Assembly (NCBI RefSeq): GCF_901000735.1
Contig: NC_081549.1
Coordinates: 4,579,416-4,643,415, forward strand
Length of the DNA stretch: 64,000 nt
Origin: Corylus avellana
Lineage: Eukaryota > Streptophyta > Magnoliopsida > Fagales > Betulaceae
Reading direction: 5' to 3'
Of the stretch, positions 1 through 10,880 are shown piece by piece. The translations under genes were made by a program, and so were the position numbers. Numbering within the stretch: position 1 is the stretch's first letter; every line of letters begins with the position of its first letter. Under the pieces are notes generated by a model, which searched no databases, was not told the DNA's origin, and saw nothing but the letters and a program-made list of their open reading frames with translations.

Positions 1-833
1 GCCTACCTTCCCCCACATACGTGAGTGCATCGTATGTAATGTTTCGTACGCTGCCAAGGTATTATCCAAAATCAAACGCCCCGGAATGAAAGCGCTTTGA
101 TTTTGAGATATAATCATGGGGAGTATCAACTTTAAACGATTAGCCAATACCTTGGCCACAATTTTATACAAAACATTGCAAAGACTTATAGGCTGGAAAT
201 CAGTCACCCTAGCGGGGTTATTTTTTTTTGGAATCAATACAATATGTGTGACATTCACTGTTTCATCAAAAATTCCAGAATTAAGAAAATTCAATGCAGC
301 CGCACATACCTCTTCCCCCACAGTTTCCCAATTTTCCTGATAGAAGCAAGCAGGCAATCTGTCCGGGCCCGGTGATTTTAGGGGATCCGTCTGTTGCAAG
401 GCTGAAAATACTTCCTCTGCAGTAAATTCGTGCAGCAGGTTTTTATTCATATCTTGCGAGACTCTGCTAGAAGTGTGCCTCAAGCAATTCTCCCTCCAGA
501 CGGTGAAGAGGAAGTAAAAATTTTCTGGAAATAACGGACAAATCCCTCCTCAATCTCCTTAGGTGTCTGAAGGTTATTCCCCTCCTCATCCCAAATATTC
601 ATGATCAAGTTTGTCCGTCTTCTTTGGGAGGCGCAAGCGTGAAAATATTTTGAGTTCTTATCCCCCAGTTTTAGCCAGTGTTCTTTCACCCTTTGTCTCC
701 ATTTCGTCTCATCTGTTTTTAGGAGTTTGTCAACCTCTCCCTGAAGAGACCGGATAGCATTTTGATTCCAAGGCCCTTCTTTTCGTTGCAATTCCTGAAT
801 TTCAGCAGATTTTTTTGAAATAAGCCCCTCCAA
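1..833 (-). pseudogene. LINE ORF2 linker and reverse transcriptase N-part
   Basis: Residues from 833 downwards include the typical plant L1 linker (WLKLGDKNSKYFHACAS). From about 480 to 1, in shifting frames, come reverse transcriptase blocks: [12 protein letters not shown], then a block of the type IPKKNNPA, then [16 protein letters not shown] near 60-120. The catalytic YADD region lies beyond the window. Stops and frameshifts separate the pieces, for example after GGRIA near 480. Confidence 0.85.
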
Positions 834-840
834 TGGGTCC

Positions 841-1527
841 TTATTGATTCTCTGCCATCGAAGCAGACTTTGTTGACATTGAGTGATGTTTGACCCTTCT
901 CCAAGTATCTTCGTGTTGACTCTTCCTCCGCCAGACTTGCTTCACCACTCTTCTAATATTTTCATTTTTATTCCAGGATGCTTCATACCTGAACCCCCTA
1001 TTTTTCCTCCAAAAATTCTGCCCCTGTGTTTTAAAGGAGATTAGCAAAGGATTGTGGTCAGAACACCGAGCTGCCAGCACCTCCACCAGATGCACAGGAA
1101 AAATATTACTCCAATCCGGGCTGGCCAATGCTCTGTCCAGCCGTTCTAGAATAAAATCGTCACCTTCCCGATAGTTGCACGAAGTAAACTTTGACCCTGA
1201 AAAACCCAAATCCTGTAAATGACAAACGTCCAGAGTATTATTAAAATTTTCCATCTGCCAGCGAGGTCTAAGAGCCGCCCCATACTTTTCTGCATCCTCT
1301 GTTATCTCATTAAAATCCCCGACGCACAACCAAGCTAGAGGATTGAGAGAGCTTAGGTAACGAAGGAGACTCCATGACTCTTTTCTTTTGCTTGGCTCAG
1401 GATTTCCGTAAAAACCAGTGAATTTCCACACTTGGTCATTTGAATCCAAACACACCTCGGCGTTGATGTGTCGTTGGCTATAATTTTTGATCTCCACAGA
1501 AATCTCCTTATTCCAAAATAATGCCAT
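841..1527 (-). pseudogene. LINE ORF2 endonuclease domain (C-terminal half)
   Basis: About 228 residues are open. The motifs are those of the exo_endo_phos family: VGDFNEI near residue 68, then LERLDRALAS, and SDHNPLLISF near residue 157, where the SDH contains the catalytic Asp-His pair. The N-terminal metal-binding Asn and Glu of the family are missing because the copy starts at ALFWNKEISVEI. The Met at 1527 is an internal residue of the ancestral protein that happens to sit at the breakpoint. In a live LINE this domain nicks target DNA. Confidence 0.88.
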
Positions 1528-1529
1528 AC

Positions 1530-2685
1530 TTATACTATACCCTTGATCTTAATCAAATTAATTGTACACACATTAATTGAACCTATGAATATGATGATAA
1601 TTATTATTATTATTATTTACTTATACTATACCCTTGATCTTAATCAATTAATTGTACACACATTAATTGAACCTATGAATATGATGATTATTATTATTAT
1701 TATTATTTTTAACTAATTAATTGGACATTCAACCTATAAATAATAATATAGTCTATGCTCTACACTAACTTACTTATATACTTATACTATACCCTTGATC
1801 TTAATCAAATTAATTGTACACACATTAATTGTACACACATTAATTGAACCTATGAATATGATGATAATTATTATTATTATTTACTTATACTATACCCTTG
1901 ATCTTAATCAAATTAATTGTACACACATTAATTGAACCTATGAATATGATGATAATAATTATTATTATTATTTACTTATACTATACCATTGATCTTAATC
2001 AATTAATTGTACACACATTAATTGAACCTATGAATATGATTATTATTATTATTATTATTCACTTATACTATATCCTTGATCTTAATCAATTAATTGTACA
2101 CACATTAATTGAACCTATGAATATGATAATTATTATTATTATTATTTTTAACTAATTAATTGGACATTGGACATTAAACCTATAAATAACCTATAAATAA
2201 TAACATAATTTATACTATATACAATGTTAGTTATATACTTATATTGTACCCTTAGATCTTAATCAATTAATTGTACACACATTAATTGAACCTATGAATA
2301 TGATGATTATTATTATTATTATTATTTTTATTATTGACTAATTAATTAGACATTGGACATTAAACCTATAACTAATAACATAGTTTATACTCTATACAAT
2401 GTTAGTTACATTATTATACCATACCCTTGATCTTAATTAATTAATTGTACACAAATTAATTGAACCTATGAATATGATTATTATTATTATTATTATTATT
2501 GTTATTATTAACTTATGAATTGGACATTAGACATTAAACCTATAAATAATAACATAGTCTATACTATATACAATGTTAGTTATACACTTATACTATAGCC
2601 TTATATCTTAATTAGTTAATTGTACATACATTGAACCTATGATTATTATTATTATTATTATTATTATTATTTTGGAATTGGACAA
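1530..2685. repeat. AT-rich minisatellite of about 90 bp with embedded ATT microsatellites
   Basis: At least nine diverged copies of one unit are present. Each has the core CTTGATCTTAATCAA, followed by TTAATTGTACACACATTAAT, GAACCTATGAATATGAT and a variable (ATT)n run. Core copies start near 1552, 1631, 1794, 1897, 1989, 2072, 2253, 2428 and 2600. Some units carry an extra segment with TAATTGGACATT and ATAGTCTATACT, giving a longer higher-order unit of about 170 bp. The array begins within a few bases of the LINE breakpoint at 1527. The open frame at 1898-2155 is only this repeat translated. Confidence 0.92.
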
Positions 2686-2689
2686 TGGA

Positions 2690-3060
2690 CCGTAGGAGTT
2701 AGGGGTAATTTGGTCATGAATATATTTTGGTGTGAATTAATAAGGTGGATTCCAAAACCTTGGTCATTTGCTTTTGATAGTTCTATGCTTTTCATTATTT
2801 CTTGTTTAGATTAATTGCATGCTTAGTTTTATTTTTTATTTTAGAAAAATCACTTTTTTGCTGTATTAGATTAGAATTTATTTAGTTTTCCTTCGCGCGT
2901 CCGCACAAGTGCCTCTGGGCACTTGCCAAACTATACTTTTCTTGCCGGTACAATACAATTCCACAACAATTCTAATGATAGCATGCAACCCAGCCCTAGT
3001 GTTATCACCATAGGACCATGAAGCACCGTTGTTGGTGATCTAAGACGCACGATACATATA
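2690..3060. other. Unannotated AT-rich spacer
   Basis: No gene is recognisable here. A short hairpin-forming stretch near 2905-2930 has stems AAGTGCC and GGCACTT. It resembles LTR fragments common in plant DNA but is too short to classify. Confidence 0.4.
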
Positions 3061-3585
3061 TTATTAGGCAATTGATGAGAGCACAATCATATACCCCAAG
3101 TCGTATTTCCTTTGGCAATTGATCAAAGCAAGGTCAGGTAGCACTCCAAACTATATCTTATTGGACAATTGACTAGAGTACGATCATGTACCCTGCCTGA
3201 GTTAGGAGTGGAGGGAGAGGGCGTCAAGAGGGGTCAATTCCTACCCCCCGTCTCGTATTCAATGGGGCAAAGCAAGATCATGTATCCTAGATTAGATTAC
3301 ATTTGAACAATTGGTCAGCATATAGTCATGTACCCTAGATCAAATTATATTGGGCAATGAGCTAGCACATGATCATGTACTGCAGTCATGTACTACAAAT
3401 CAAATTATGTTGGGCAACTGGCCAGCACATGGTCAAGTACCCCAAATTATATTACATTGGGGAAATTAACCAGCATACAGTCATGTACCCCAAATTAGAT
3501 TATATTGGAGAATTGACCTGCATATATTTATATATGGTCATGTACCATAGATGAGAGGATATGTTAGGTAGTTGATCAAAGCACC
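3061..3585. repeat. Degenerate tandem repeat, about 48-bp period
   Basis: The motif TTGGGCAATTGACCAGCA, followed by a variable dinucleotide and TCATGTACCC, recurs. The CATGTA element is at about 3279, 3327, 3374, 3387, 3434 (CAAGTA variant), 3482 and 3539, so the usual spacing is 47-48 bp. Earlier, more diverged units lie at 3061-3200. A G/C-richer interruption at 3200-3245 breaks the array. No coding potential is supported. Confidence 0.75.
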
Positions 3586-3611
3586 GAGGTTCGAGACTTT
3601 TAAAATCAATC

Positions 3612-3773
3612 AGTATGCTACACACACTTCCACTCTTACTCTCACACTCATTGTCGTGGCTTTTAAAATCACTATTAGATTAAAATTCAATAATAATGTT
3701 TCCCAAATCTAATAGTTATTTTAAAAGACACGTCATGAAGTGTATTAAGAGTGGAAGTGTGTAGCATTACTCT
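3612..3773. mobile_element. Fold-back MITE with AAGAGTAATGCTAC-type ends
   Basis: The left end (TGCTACACACACTTCCACT, about 3614-3637) is the reverse complement of the right end (AGTGGAAGTGTGTAGCATTA, about 3746-3770), apart from a 2-bp CA insertion. Inside, CTTTTAAAAT-ACTATTAGATT (3659-3681) is again mirrored by AATCTAATAGTTATTTTAAA (3706-3725). Nearly the whole 160-bp element can therefore fold into one hairpin. No protein is encoded. A clear target-site duplication is not visible. This is a non-autonomous DNA transposon relic. Confidence 0.8.
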
Positions 3774-4690
3774 TATATTAATGTTTATTGTACTATGCAT
3801 GCAATGAGACAGTGGAAACAGAAAAGCTACAAATCAAGCCATCTGAAATCCCTTGGTCTCAAATATATGCTTAAAATATCTTGAGGATCAAAAGATTTAT
3901 TTATGGAGTTGAGAAAATTCATCGCTAGGTCCTTGCTGAGCAGTGGAAGAAGCAGGAGATTTGGTTTATACTAGATCTCAAATTGTTGGTCGTCCTCTTT
4001 GTGTGATGGAAAGTCGTAATTGAGGCCTAGATAAGATACAAGTGCTGTTTACCCATCAAACACTAGTGTTATAGTTTTGATTTGCTGTGGGTTTCGCAAA
4101 TTAAAATGGTTTAATTATGGTGATCATACTTAAATAGCAGAATTTTCTGCCAAAAATCATGTCTCATATATATGAACCAAAAAGTCCCAATGAATCATAT
4201 CTTAGCCCATCTTCCTTCGCTCCTAAAACTCCTCTGCATAATTAGTTCGTACCAATGTACTGCATATCTCCACGTGATATTCTTAAAGTTATCACAAACT
4301 CTCACATCAAGTGATCACTATCACTGTCTGCACATTGGCAAATGCTATTTTTCATTCCCCTCACCATCTCTTCTCTCTTGTTTTTTATTTTATTTTATTT
4401 TATTTTTGAAAAAATCAAAATATTGAAAGAAGGAAGATGGTGGGGAGTGAAGAAATTCATAATGAAATAGAAATAAATTGCGAAAATAAAATAAATGAGA
4501 CACAAATATTTTATGTGGTTCAGTCAATGACCCTACGTCCATAGATAAAGCCCTAAGAGCTATATTAGGCTCTTATTAAATCGATTTGTTTACAATAAAA
4601 AATGCTTTATTTATAGAGCTTACACATAAATGCAATCTTAATCAAATCCCATAATTTAGGGTGATCAAATCATAATCAAATTCCTAAATT
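3774..4690. other. Spacer with a possible LTR-like remnant
   Basis: No gene is recognised. The part at about 4440-4770 (TTTATGTGGTTCAGTCAATG, then a poly-A-like AATAAAAAATGC and TTATAGAGCTTACACATAA) resembles R-U5 regions of plant copia LTRs. I found no primer-binding site or matching second LTR, so this is only a suggestion. The reading frame at 4172-4426 is low-complexity and not supported. Confidence 0.3.
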
Positions 4691-5299
4691 AGGCTAATCT
4701 AATCTTCATCAAATCCCTAGCTTCAGGATCATTCAAATATCCTCTAACAGGGAGATGGTGAGGAGAATGTATTGTAGCAACCCTCCTCTACAGCTGGACC
4801 TCTCTACAAAGTAATAATTTTTTTTTTTTTTTGAGAAAACTCTACAAAGTAATAATGAATTCTCAATCTATGCTCTAGAGCTATGGACTTATCTACAACT
4901 TTTGCCTTTTGGAGTTAATATTGAATCATCAACGATTTTAGGCTAATCTAATCTTCACCAAATCCCTAACTTTAGGGTCATTTAAATATCCTCTAACAAG
5001 GAGATGGTGAGGAGAATGTATTGTAGCAACCCTCCTCTACTGGTGGACCTCTCTACAAAGTAATAATGAATTCTCAATCTGTGCTCTAGAGCTATTGACC
5101 TATCTACAACTTTTGCCTTTTGGAGTTAATATTGAATGATCAACGATTTTGGAGAGAAGACCAAAATCAAGGGAATGAGAGTTGGCTTTGTGCTTTAGAG
5201 CTATGGACCTATCGACAACTTTTGCCTTTTGGAGTTAATATTGAATGATCAATGATTTTGGAGAGACGACCACAATCAAGGGAATGAGAGTTGGCTTTT
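4691..5299. repeat. Nested tandem duplications upstream of the phylloplanin-like gene
   Basis: A unit of about 250 bp starting AGGCTAATCTAATCTTCA (4691-4939) is repeated at 4940-5150, where it is shorter because an internal poly-T insertion is lacking. The end of the second unit is duplicated again with a period near 109 bp: GTGCTCTAGAGCTATTGACC from 5081, and GTGCTTTAGAGCTATGGACC from 5190. Both copies run through TTTTGGAGAGA and GGGAATGAGAGTTGGCTTT. The array ends about 200 bp before the TATA box of the gene at 5594. Confidence 0.88.
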
Positions 5300-5502
5300 A
5301 TATATAGGAATATAGGATAATAGGGGTAAGTCCACAAAGGTGGCGTGCATGGTGAAGCGGAGCTTAATGACAAACTCTTTGATATTGAAAAGCAAAAATT
5401 GACAATCTTTCTATACATGCATGCATAGAGATCTAGCACTTTGTGATTTTAATTATGTCAGAAAAGTCAGCTGCAACTTGGCCATATGCAGCATTTCTGG
5501 AT

Positions 5503-5512
5503 ACTATAAAAA
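5503..5512 (+). promoter_or_regulatory. TATA box of the phylloplanin-like gene
   Basis: ACTATAAAAA lies 82-91 bp before the ATG at 5594. That places transcription start near 5535-5540 and gives a short 5' UTR. The long-range upstream context is the duplicated block at 4691-5299. Confidence 0.6.
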
Positions 5513-5593
5513 TGCTTACATGCCTGGCCACCATTTCTACAAGTCAGTTGAGATAAATTAAGCAAGTGATTCTTCTCTACCAATATAGTAGCC

Positions 5594-6271
5594 ATGGCCT
5601 CCAAATTAGCTCTCTTTGTTTTCCTTGTCATTGTTGCGGTGGCTGCTCCGCTTCCTAGAGCCGAATCCCAGCTTGGTGACCTCGGTTTTATTCGCATCGA
5701 TGGGACTGTGTTTTGTTCTATTAATGGTAGTATAGGTGCCAATGGGGCCGTTTTCCCAAGTAAGTTTCCCGTCTCCATATAAATTTCTTACAAACTGAAT
5801 TATAAGATTTATATAATTTAATTTTTAAAAGTATCATGTCTTTTGAACATGAGAAGCATTTTTTTTTTTTTTTTAATTAATGTTATTGAAAAAACATGTG
5901 AAACTCACGTGTTATAAAATTCTTTAGAGCTCTTCTAATGTTATTTTTCACTATGGTTTTGTAATGTTTACTTTTATTCAGATGCTATAGTACAACTACG
6001 ATGCGGAGCTCGAAATGTTGTTTCTACTATAACCAATCGCTCTGGAGTGTTTTTCATGGTAGTGTTGGATCCTCTACAAGTTACTGTCCCCTTCGCGTTG
6101 ACCAATTGCAGTCTGGTGGTTGCCACACCCCTCTCCACCTGCAACGCTAGCCTTGCCAATCTTGGGGGAACCTTACAGTCACCCTTGCAGCTCAACGGGA
6201 CTATCGTTTTCGGCCGTCTCCGTCTCACCACCCTTATTCCAAGGGGGTTCCAATTGACTCGCGCAACCTGA
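5594..6271 (+). CDS. Phylloplanin-like secreted protein (Ole e 1-like fold), 2 exons
   Basis: The exons are 5594-5759 and 5982-6271, with intron GTAAGT...TTCAG, a phase-1 junction and 151 codons. The protein starts with a signal peptide (MASKLALFVFLVIVAVAAP...AES) that should be cut before QLGDLG. The mature part has the phylloplanin pattern: IRIDGTVFCSING, an N-rich turn, VQLRCG, VVLDPLQ, TNCSLVVATPLSTCNASL and a final IPRGFQL. Four cysteines are placed as in the family. Tobacco phylloplanin is secreted to the leaf surface from glandular trichomes and inhibits oomycete spores. That role is known for the family and only inferred here. The length matches the family. The ATG context GCCATGGCC is strong and the signal peptide begins at once. 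A MITE starts about 10 bp after the stop codon, so it supplies the 3' UTR. Confidence 0.88.
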
Positions 6272-6280
6272 GCAATACTA

Positions 6281-6457
6281 TAAGAGTAATGTTAGAAATC
6301 ATATTTTTATCTCATAACTATGCTACAATGCTGACGCAACAATTCTAACCAATCATTATTAAAAAAGAAAAATAAAATTGGTTAAGTGAGATTATTGTGT
6401 TAGCATTGTTGGATAATTATAGAATAAAAATACGGTATATATAGCATTACTTTTACT
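6281..6457. mobile_element. MITE in the 3' flank of the phylloplanin-like gene
   Basis: The left end, AAGAGTAATGTTAGAAATCA, and the reverse complement of the right end, AAAAGTAATGCTATATATAC, are related terminal inverted repeats of about 40 bp (ATATTTTTAT...ATAACTAT against GTATTTTTATTCTATAATTAT). An inner pair, CAATGCTGACGCAACAATTC and its partner from AACAATGCTAACACAATAAT, extends the fold. No coding capacity. AATAAAA strings inside could act as polyadenylation signals for the gene just upstream. Confidence 0.72.
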
Positions 6458-6744
6458 ACAAAGATAAGTTACAAGCTAGTGCTAAGATTACACATGAATA
6501 AGGTTCATTGTACCAATGACCAGGATATGTAGTATTTTACTTTCCAACTAGTCCCTAAGAATTCTCTCTTTTTTGTTTATATGAAGGTAATTGGCATCCA
6601 AAATGTAAGTCCTTCCCCGAAGCACTTTTGCTGCCTATAATGAATAAAAGCCTTTTTCTACGAATTTGTATGAAAAATTAATGTCGATCCCCTTCAAAAT
6701 GGGATTTTATACTCTACTATCCATTGCAAATTTCAAATAATGAT

Positions 6745-6846
6745 AATTTTTTTTTGACATGTCCACCCAAAGAGAAAAGGGGATTCGAATGAGTGACATC
6801 CGCTTTATAAGGCGTGATTTACAGCCGATTGAACTACCCCTTGATG
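6745..6846 (-). mobile_element. tRNA-derived SINE relic
   Basis: On the minus strand the unit begins AAGGGGTAGTTCAATCGGCT, which resembles a pol III A box (TAGCTCAATCGG). It continues through a D/anticodon-like stretch to CATTCGAATCCCC, a B-box form (GGTTCGAATCC). It then runs to a terminal A-run, seen as the poly-T at 6747-6755 on the plus strand. The tRNA cloverleaf is not intact, so this is not a tRNA gene. The head resembles those of plant tRNA-derived SINEs. Confidence 0.6.
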
Positions 6847-6849
6847 ACT

Positions 6850-7840
6850 AAATCATGATAATTTACGCAAGGAAAATTCGCAATATTATGATGCAAACAT
6901 GTTATCACAAAATTTGGACTCATCATTTGTGGATTTGCTTGGACTTTCGGGGTCAAAAAGGGTACTTCGTTGCCAAAAGGTTAACTAATTAAGTAAATAA
7001 GGAATTTGACTCCATCCACTGTAAAAAATTAAAAATTGCTATTCCATTTCAAGTATTCCATGGATTATTATACTAACGTAGAAGGAACCTAGAGACCTAT
7101 TTATTACATTGAAATATGATGAAGCTCTTATTACAATTATGCTTATTAACTTGATACATAAGTTGATTTATATAAGTAAACCTAAATTGACTTATATAAA
7201 GAAACATAAATTAACTTATACTGTAATTAATAGTTGATATATACTGCATACATAATTATAGTTGTATGACAATAGTATGAGAGTCTACCAAATATCATTT
7301 CTCATTTTAGTACATAAAAATTTGTGCCAAACAAAAAATTGGTTCTTTTGGTAAACAATTTCTAAAAGTATTTATTTGACTTTATTGCTTTAAAAATGCT
7401 AAAACGCACTTTTAATAAAAGCTTTAAAATAAAGCGTCTTCTAAAAAATTTATTTCTGACTTCAAAAACCATAATATATTTCAACGCAATCTTCAACAAC
7501 TTCTTACAAAATCTCAATGTCTTGTTATGTAACTCTTCCAGTTTTCAATCGTTTGCTTGTTTGCATATATATATATATGCATGAATCATGCATACACTTT
7601 TTATTTTTATTTTTCTAGCAACAAGAGAAAAAGGGAAAGGGTACAATACAAACACTTGCTAGACGTACGAAAGAGGACTTACAATTTGCCAAATTTATTA
7701 TAAAACTCATGATCGGTTTCATGTAGTAATAAACATTAAACGTAATTTTTATTTTATTTTTTTTGTTGAAAAGTAAAAGTATTACAAACAAAAAATTTAC
7801 GTTCGAGACTAGAGACCCAAAACCACGTGTCGAGCCGATA
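6850..7840. other. AT-rich spacer without recognised genes
   Basis: The DNA is low in complexity. At about 7330-7460 the string AAAATGCTAAAACGCACTTTTAATAAAAGC resembles the inside of the MITE at 14548-14947, so a decayed relative may lie here. The open frames (for example 7396-7584) have no family features. Confidence 0.4.
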
Positions 7841-7844
7841 GACA

Positions 7845-8097
7845 AGCATTTGGGTATGTTTGGCCAAGAACTTGAAAAATGAAGTGGACAAAAGCTGTAG
7901 CAGATTTGATTGATGTGAGAAAAAAAAATGTTTTGTATGAAAAAATAAAAAAATTTATTTTGTAGTGATTCTTTTATTTGAATAATAATAAAAAATAATT
8001 AATATGATGTAAAAAGTAAGAATATCATAGTTAATTTTGAAAGAAATAGTGTGAGATATCTTTTTAGGTCCGATTGACTCGTTTGACAATCAGAGCT
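7845..8097 (+). mobile_element. MITE family copy (TTGATTGATG...TTTTGTAGTGATT)
   Basis: The stretch begins GGGTATGTTTGGCCAAGAAC and ends near TTGACTCGTTTGACAATCAG. Its middle (ATTTGATTGATGTGAGAAAA, then TTTATTTTGTAGTGATT and ATTTGAATAATAAT) is shared with 15025-15265 (same strand) and 29960-30175 (opposite strand). The ends (TTTGGCCAAG and the complement of GTTTGACAATC) are loosely inverted, as in hAT- or PIF-like MITEs. No coding capacity. Confidence 0.55.
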
Positions 8098-8149
8098 TCA
8101 AAGACCAGCCGATGCGGTCTTGTTTTACAAAATCACTGAAAAGCACACT

Positions 8150-8520
8150 CTTGTTTCTAGAAAAGCTTTGACTTTTCCATTGATACAAAGCAAAGCAACA
8201 CAAACCCAGAAACCCTAGTTTTCTCTACGCCATTGGCCACTCCCAAGAAGCTATCTTCTTGGGAACTCATTCCAAGAAGACAGCTTCTGCAGCAGCGAGA
8301 TAAGATCGAGATGGCTCCCTGCTTCCATAATATTGTAGATGGTCAATCCCGGCCTGTCAACTGTCAACAATTGAGTACGTTGCACAAAGCACTTCTTTTT
8401 GTTTCTTCTGTTGTCTTTTCCTTTGTTTGCATTAAAATGGGATATTTGTGTTTGGTCATGTCAGGTTACCCGTTGATTGACTTGAAAAATCAATGGTGAT
8501 CCTTTTGTTATGTGACTCGT
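8150..8520 (+). other. Orphan first-exon-like sequence
   Basis: AACCCAGAAACCCTAG (a telo-box common in plant 5' leaders) at about 8201-8216 is followed by a reading frame: ATPKKLSSWELIPRRQLLQQ, then AP-CFHNIVDGQSRPVNCQQL. The expected ATG is ATTG (CCATTGGCC, about 8231), so the start seems mutated. A possible splice donor GTACGT follows near 8375. Nothing downstream continues the protein. I do not recognise the family. It is probably a captured or abandoned 5' exon. Confidence 0.3.
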
Positions 8521-8562
8521 GTACACCACTTAGACCTTTCAACTTATGATTTTATTGTTTTC

Positions 8563-8564
<2 letters not shown>

Positions 8565-8598
<34 letters not shown>
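8565..8598. repeat. (TA)n microsatellite
   Basis: An uninterrupted TA run of about 15 units. No other function is visible. Confidence 0.9.
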
Positions 8599-8599
<1 letters not shown>

Positions 8600-10880
8600 A
8601 ATTCATCCAAAAAAAATTATATTTATTGAATTTATATCAAGAACATGAATTGACTTTTCTTTATTTCAAATGAATGAAGATAATCTTATCTCGCAAGTTG
8701 CACGACCCAACCGAACCAAATCTTGTGTGTTTAATATTTTAGTTATGTGCTCCTACCCACAATTTTTTTACCTATAAATAAATGTTTTTAACCTTACCCA
8801 ATAAACATTTTGGTTCTGCCCATTAAATTTTTTGGCCCCTGCTGCTCCTATCCAAAAAATCTTTTGAGCCATATCCATTAAAACCTAAAAGTTGATTACT
8901 CATTCGCAAATCTTTTGGCACTTGCCCATTAAAAACTGTAGTAACCTTATCTTTTACCCTAACCCATTAAATTGGTTACCCATTTGTGATTTGGCCCTAC
9001 TCAATAAATTTTATATTTCTTCAACATTTTGTTGTATATCTCGTTACCATTCTAACCCTAAACAAACACAAGTCCACAATCAAGAGCCTTAAAATTTGAA
9101 ATTTAGTGCATACTTTCCTATACTTATTTAATTTTTCAAACAAAAAATAAAATGGAATGACGCAATTTGCAACACAAAGGTAATGCAAAGTAATTTGTTT
9201 TTAGACAATGCTTAAACTCACTATATTCACGTCCATGCACAATTTGTATTGAGAGTTTATTGCGTTAACAAAATATATAACAATTTTTTTTTTTTTTTTT
9301 TTAAATGATGTTTAAAATAAAAAATAAAATTTAGAAGAAATACAGTTGAAAAAAATACAATCCTTATAAAAGAAATAAAGAATGATAAAAAATAAAAATA
9401 AAATAATATAAAGAAAGAATAGATAATCGGATGTATGGTGCCGTTCAAAATCCATTAGCCAAATAAGATAAAGTGGATTTTGGTTAGCCATTTTGCATAA
9501 AAATTTAGATAAACCAATGTGAATACTCTTACGATTCAAAACAATGAAAATAAAAAATAGATTCTAAAAAGCATTAGCCTAGGAGGCCTACCATATCTTC
9601 TTCTTCTTCTTCTTTTTTGGACGTGGGTTAGTTTTGTCGTATTGCAAATGAGAGTCAATTCTATCAAAATGCGGTGTAAAATCTCATTTTACACAATTCA
9701 ATAAAAATTTGACACATCAGGTAAAAACACCAAATACAATAGAGATGAAAACAGTGTATATTTAATTCAAATAAATCCTATGAACTTCTCCTTTTGTTCG
9801 AACTCAAGGCCCACCTTCCACCACTGAACCTGAGGGCGAAACTACATTGGGCCCCAAGCCCTCATATTTCCTCAAAAAAATAAAAAAATAAAAATTGCCC
9901 TTATAAATTTTTTAAAATTATAATTTTAACTAAATTTTTATATTTTAATTTTGCCCCCGAAACTCTAAATGCTAGTTTTGCCTCTAACCGAACCCCTCCA
10001 CTTACCTTCGACTTAGAACCCTTAACACCGGAGTCTTCAAAACCAACCAAGACGGTGGCTTTGGAGATTTTATCAATGAGTACTTTGTCTATAAGGTATT
10101 TTATCATGAGAAAGGAAAATTACTTAGTATAAAGAATTATTATTTTTTTTTTTGTGTTTCAAGCTAAAATATTTGCTTTCTATTAAAAGATGCAAAACAC
10201 TCAATTTATACTACGAGGTTATTGAAATTATTCAACCAGAATTCATTTCCATTATATTTATATATGTTGAATTTGTGGAACTAGAATTAGTTTGGGATCT
10301 TAACTTTTGCAGAATCAAATCACCCAAAACCGAGTTGGATAATTGCATCCCGACAATGAGCAAGCGGATTAATGTTAGCTTTCACAAGTAAAAATTATTT
10401 TGTAATGGTTTATGTAACAAAACGTCAACATTTTATTTCTTTTGTTCATACTTATATGTAATAAAAAGTGATGTCAATCATTTTCTTTCTTTCTTTTTTT
10501 AAATTATTTAACACTTCAAATTATTTAACACCACAACACTTCAAAGTATTTAACACATAAAACGAACAACATTTAAGGAAATCCTTACAACATTTTAAGT
10601 AGTTTATAAAAAAAAAAATTAAAAAAACATTAACGGGTCATAAGTAGATTAGCAAAATGATCACGCTCAATATTCATAAAATTTTCATTTGATGTCCCTA
10701 ATTGTTGTATGCTTGACTCATCTTGTGCTTCGTCATCGCCTATACTGTCAGTAGGTAGTAAATCGTCATCATCATCATATGATTAGAAATCAGCATCATT
10801 TTTTTTTTTTTTTTTTTTTTTTGTGTGTCAGTAGCATGATGTGGAATAAGTTTTGCAAATGAGAGAGGCTTGACTCGGTG
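8600..10880. other. AT-rich spacer without recognised genes
   Basis: A degenerate run of CCCATTAAA/TTTGGCCC phrases at about 8750-9010 looks like an old tandem repeat. Homopolymer T or A tracts occur at 9283-9302 and 10798-10823, and a CTT run at 9598-9615. The open frames here are low-complexity or lack family motifs. Confidence 0.5.

Larger units (their letters stand above)
1..1527 (-). mobile_element. L1-type LINE fragment, 5'-truncated
   Basis: Read on the minus strand, this stretch encodes the second half of an apurinic-type endonuclease, a linker and the start of a reverse transcriptase, in the order of plant L1 LINE ORF2. The 5' end lies near 1527, inside the endonuclease, and AT-rich minisatellite DNA begins at once. 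No ORF1 or 5' UTR is present, so the copy looks 5'-truncated, as is usual for LINE insertion by target-primed reverse transcription. The 3' part runs off the window at base 1. The frame breaks between the endonuclease and the linker (about 833-841), so the copy is dead. Confidence 0.9.

Noticed and set aside
1898..2155. 85-aa open frame with repeating LIVHTLIEP units
   Set aside because: It is the minisatellite read as protein. The repeat carries no stop in this frame by chance.
1530..3585. Regular repeats that might suggest a CRISPR-like array
   Set aside because: The units are contiguous minisatellite copies without unique spacers, and the genome is a plant.
6781..6846. Possible tRNA gene on the minus strand
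   Set aside because: A- and B-box-like sequences are present, but the acceptor stem and anticodon arm do not fold. The poly-A tail fits a SINE.
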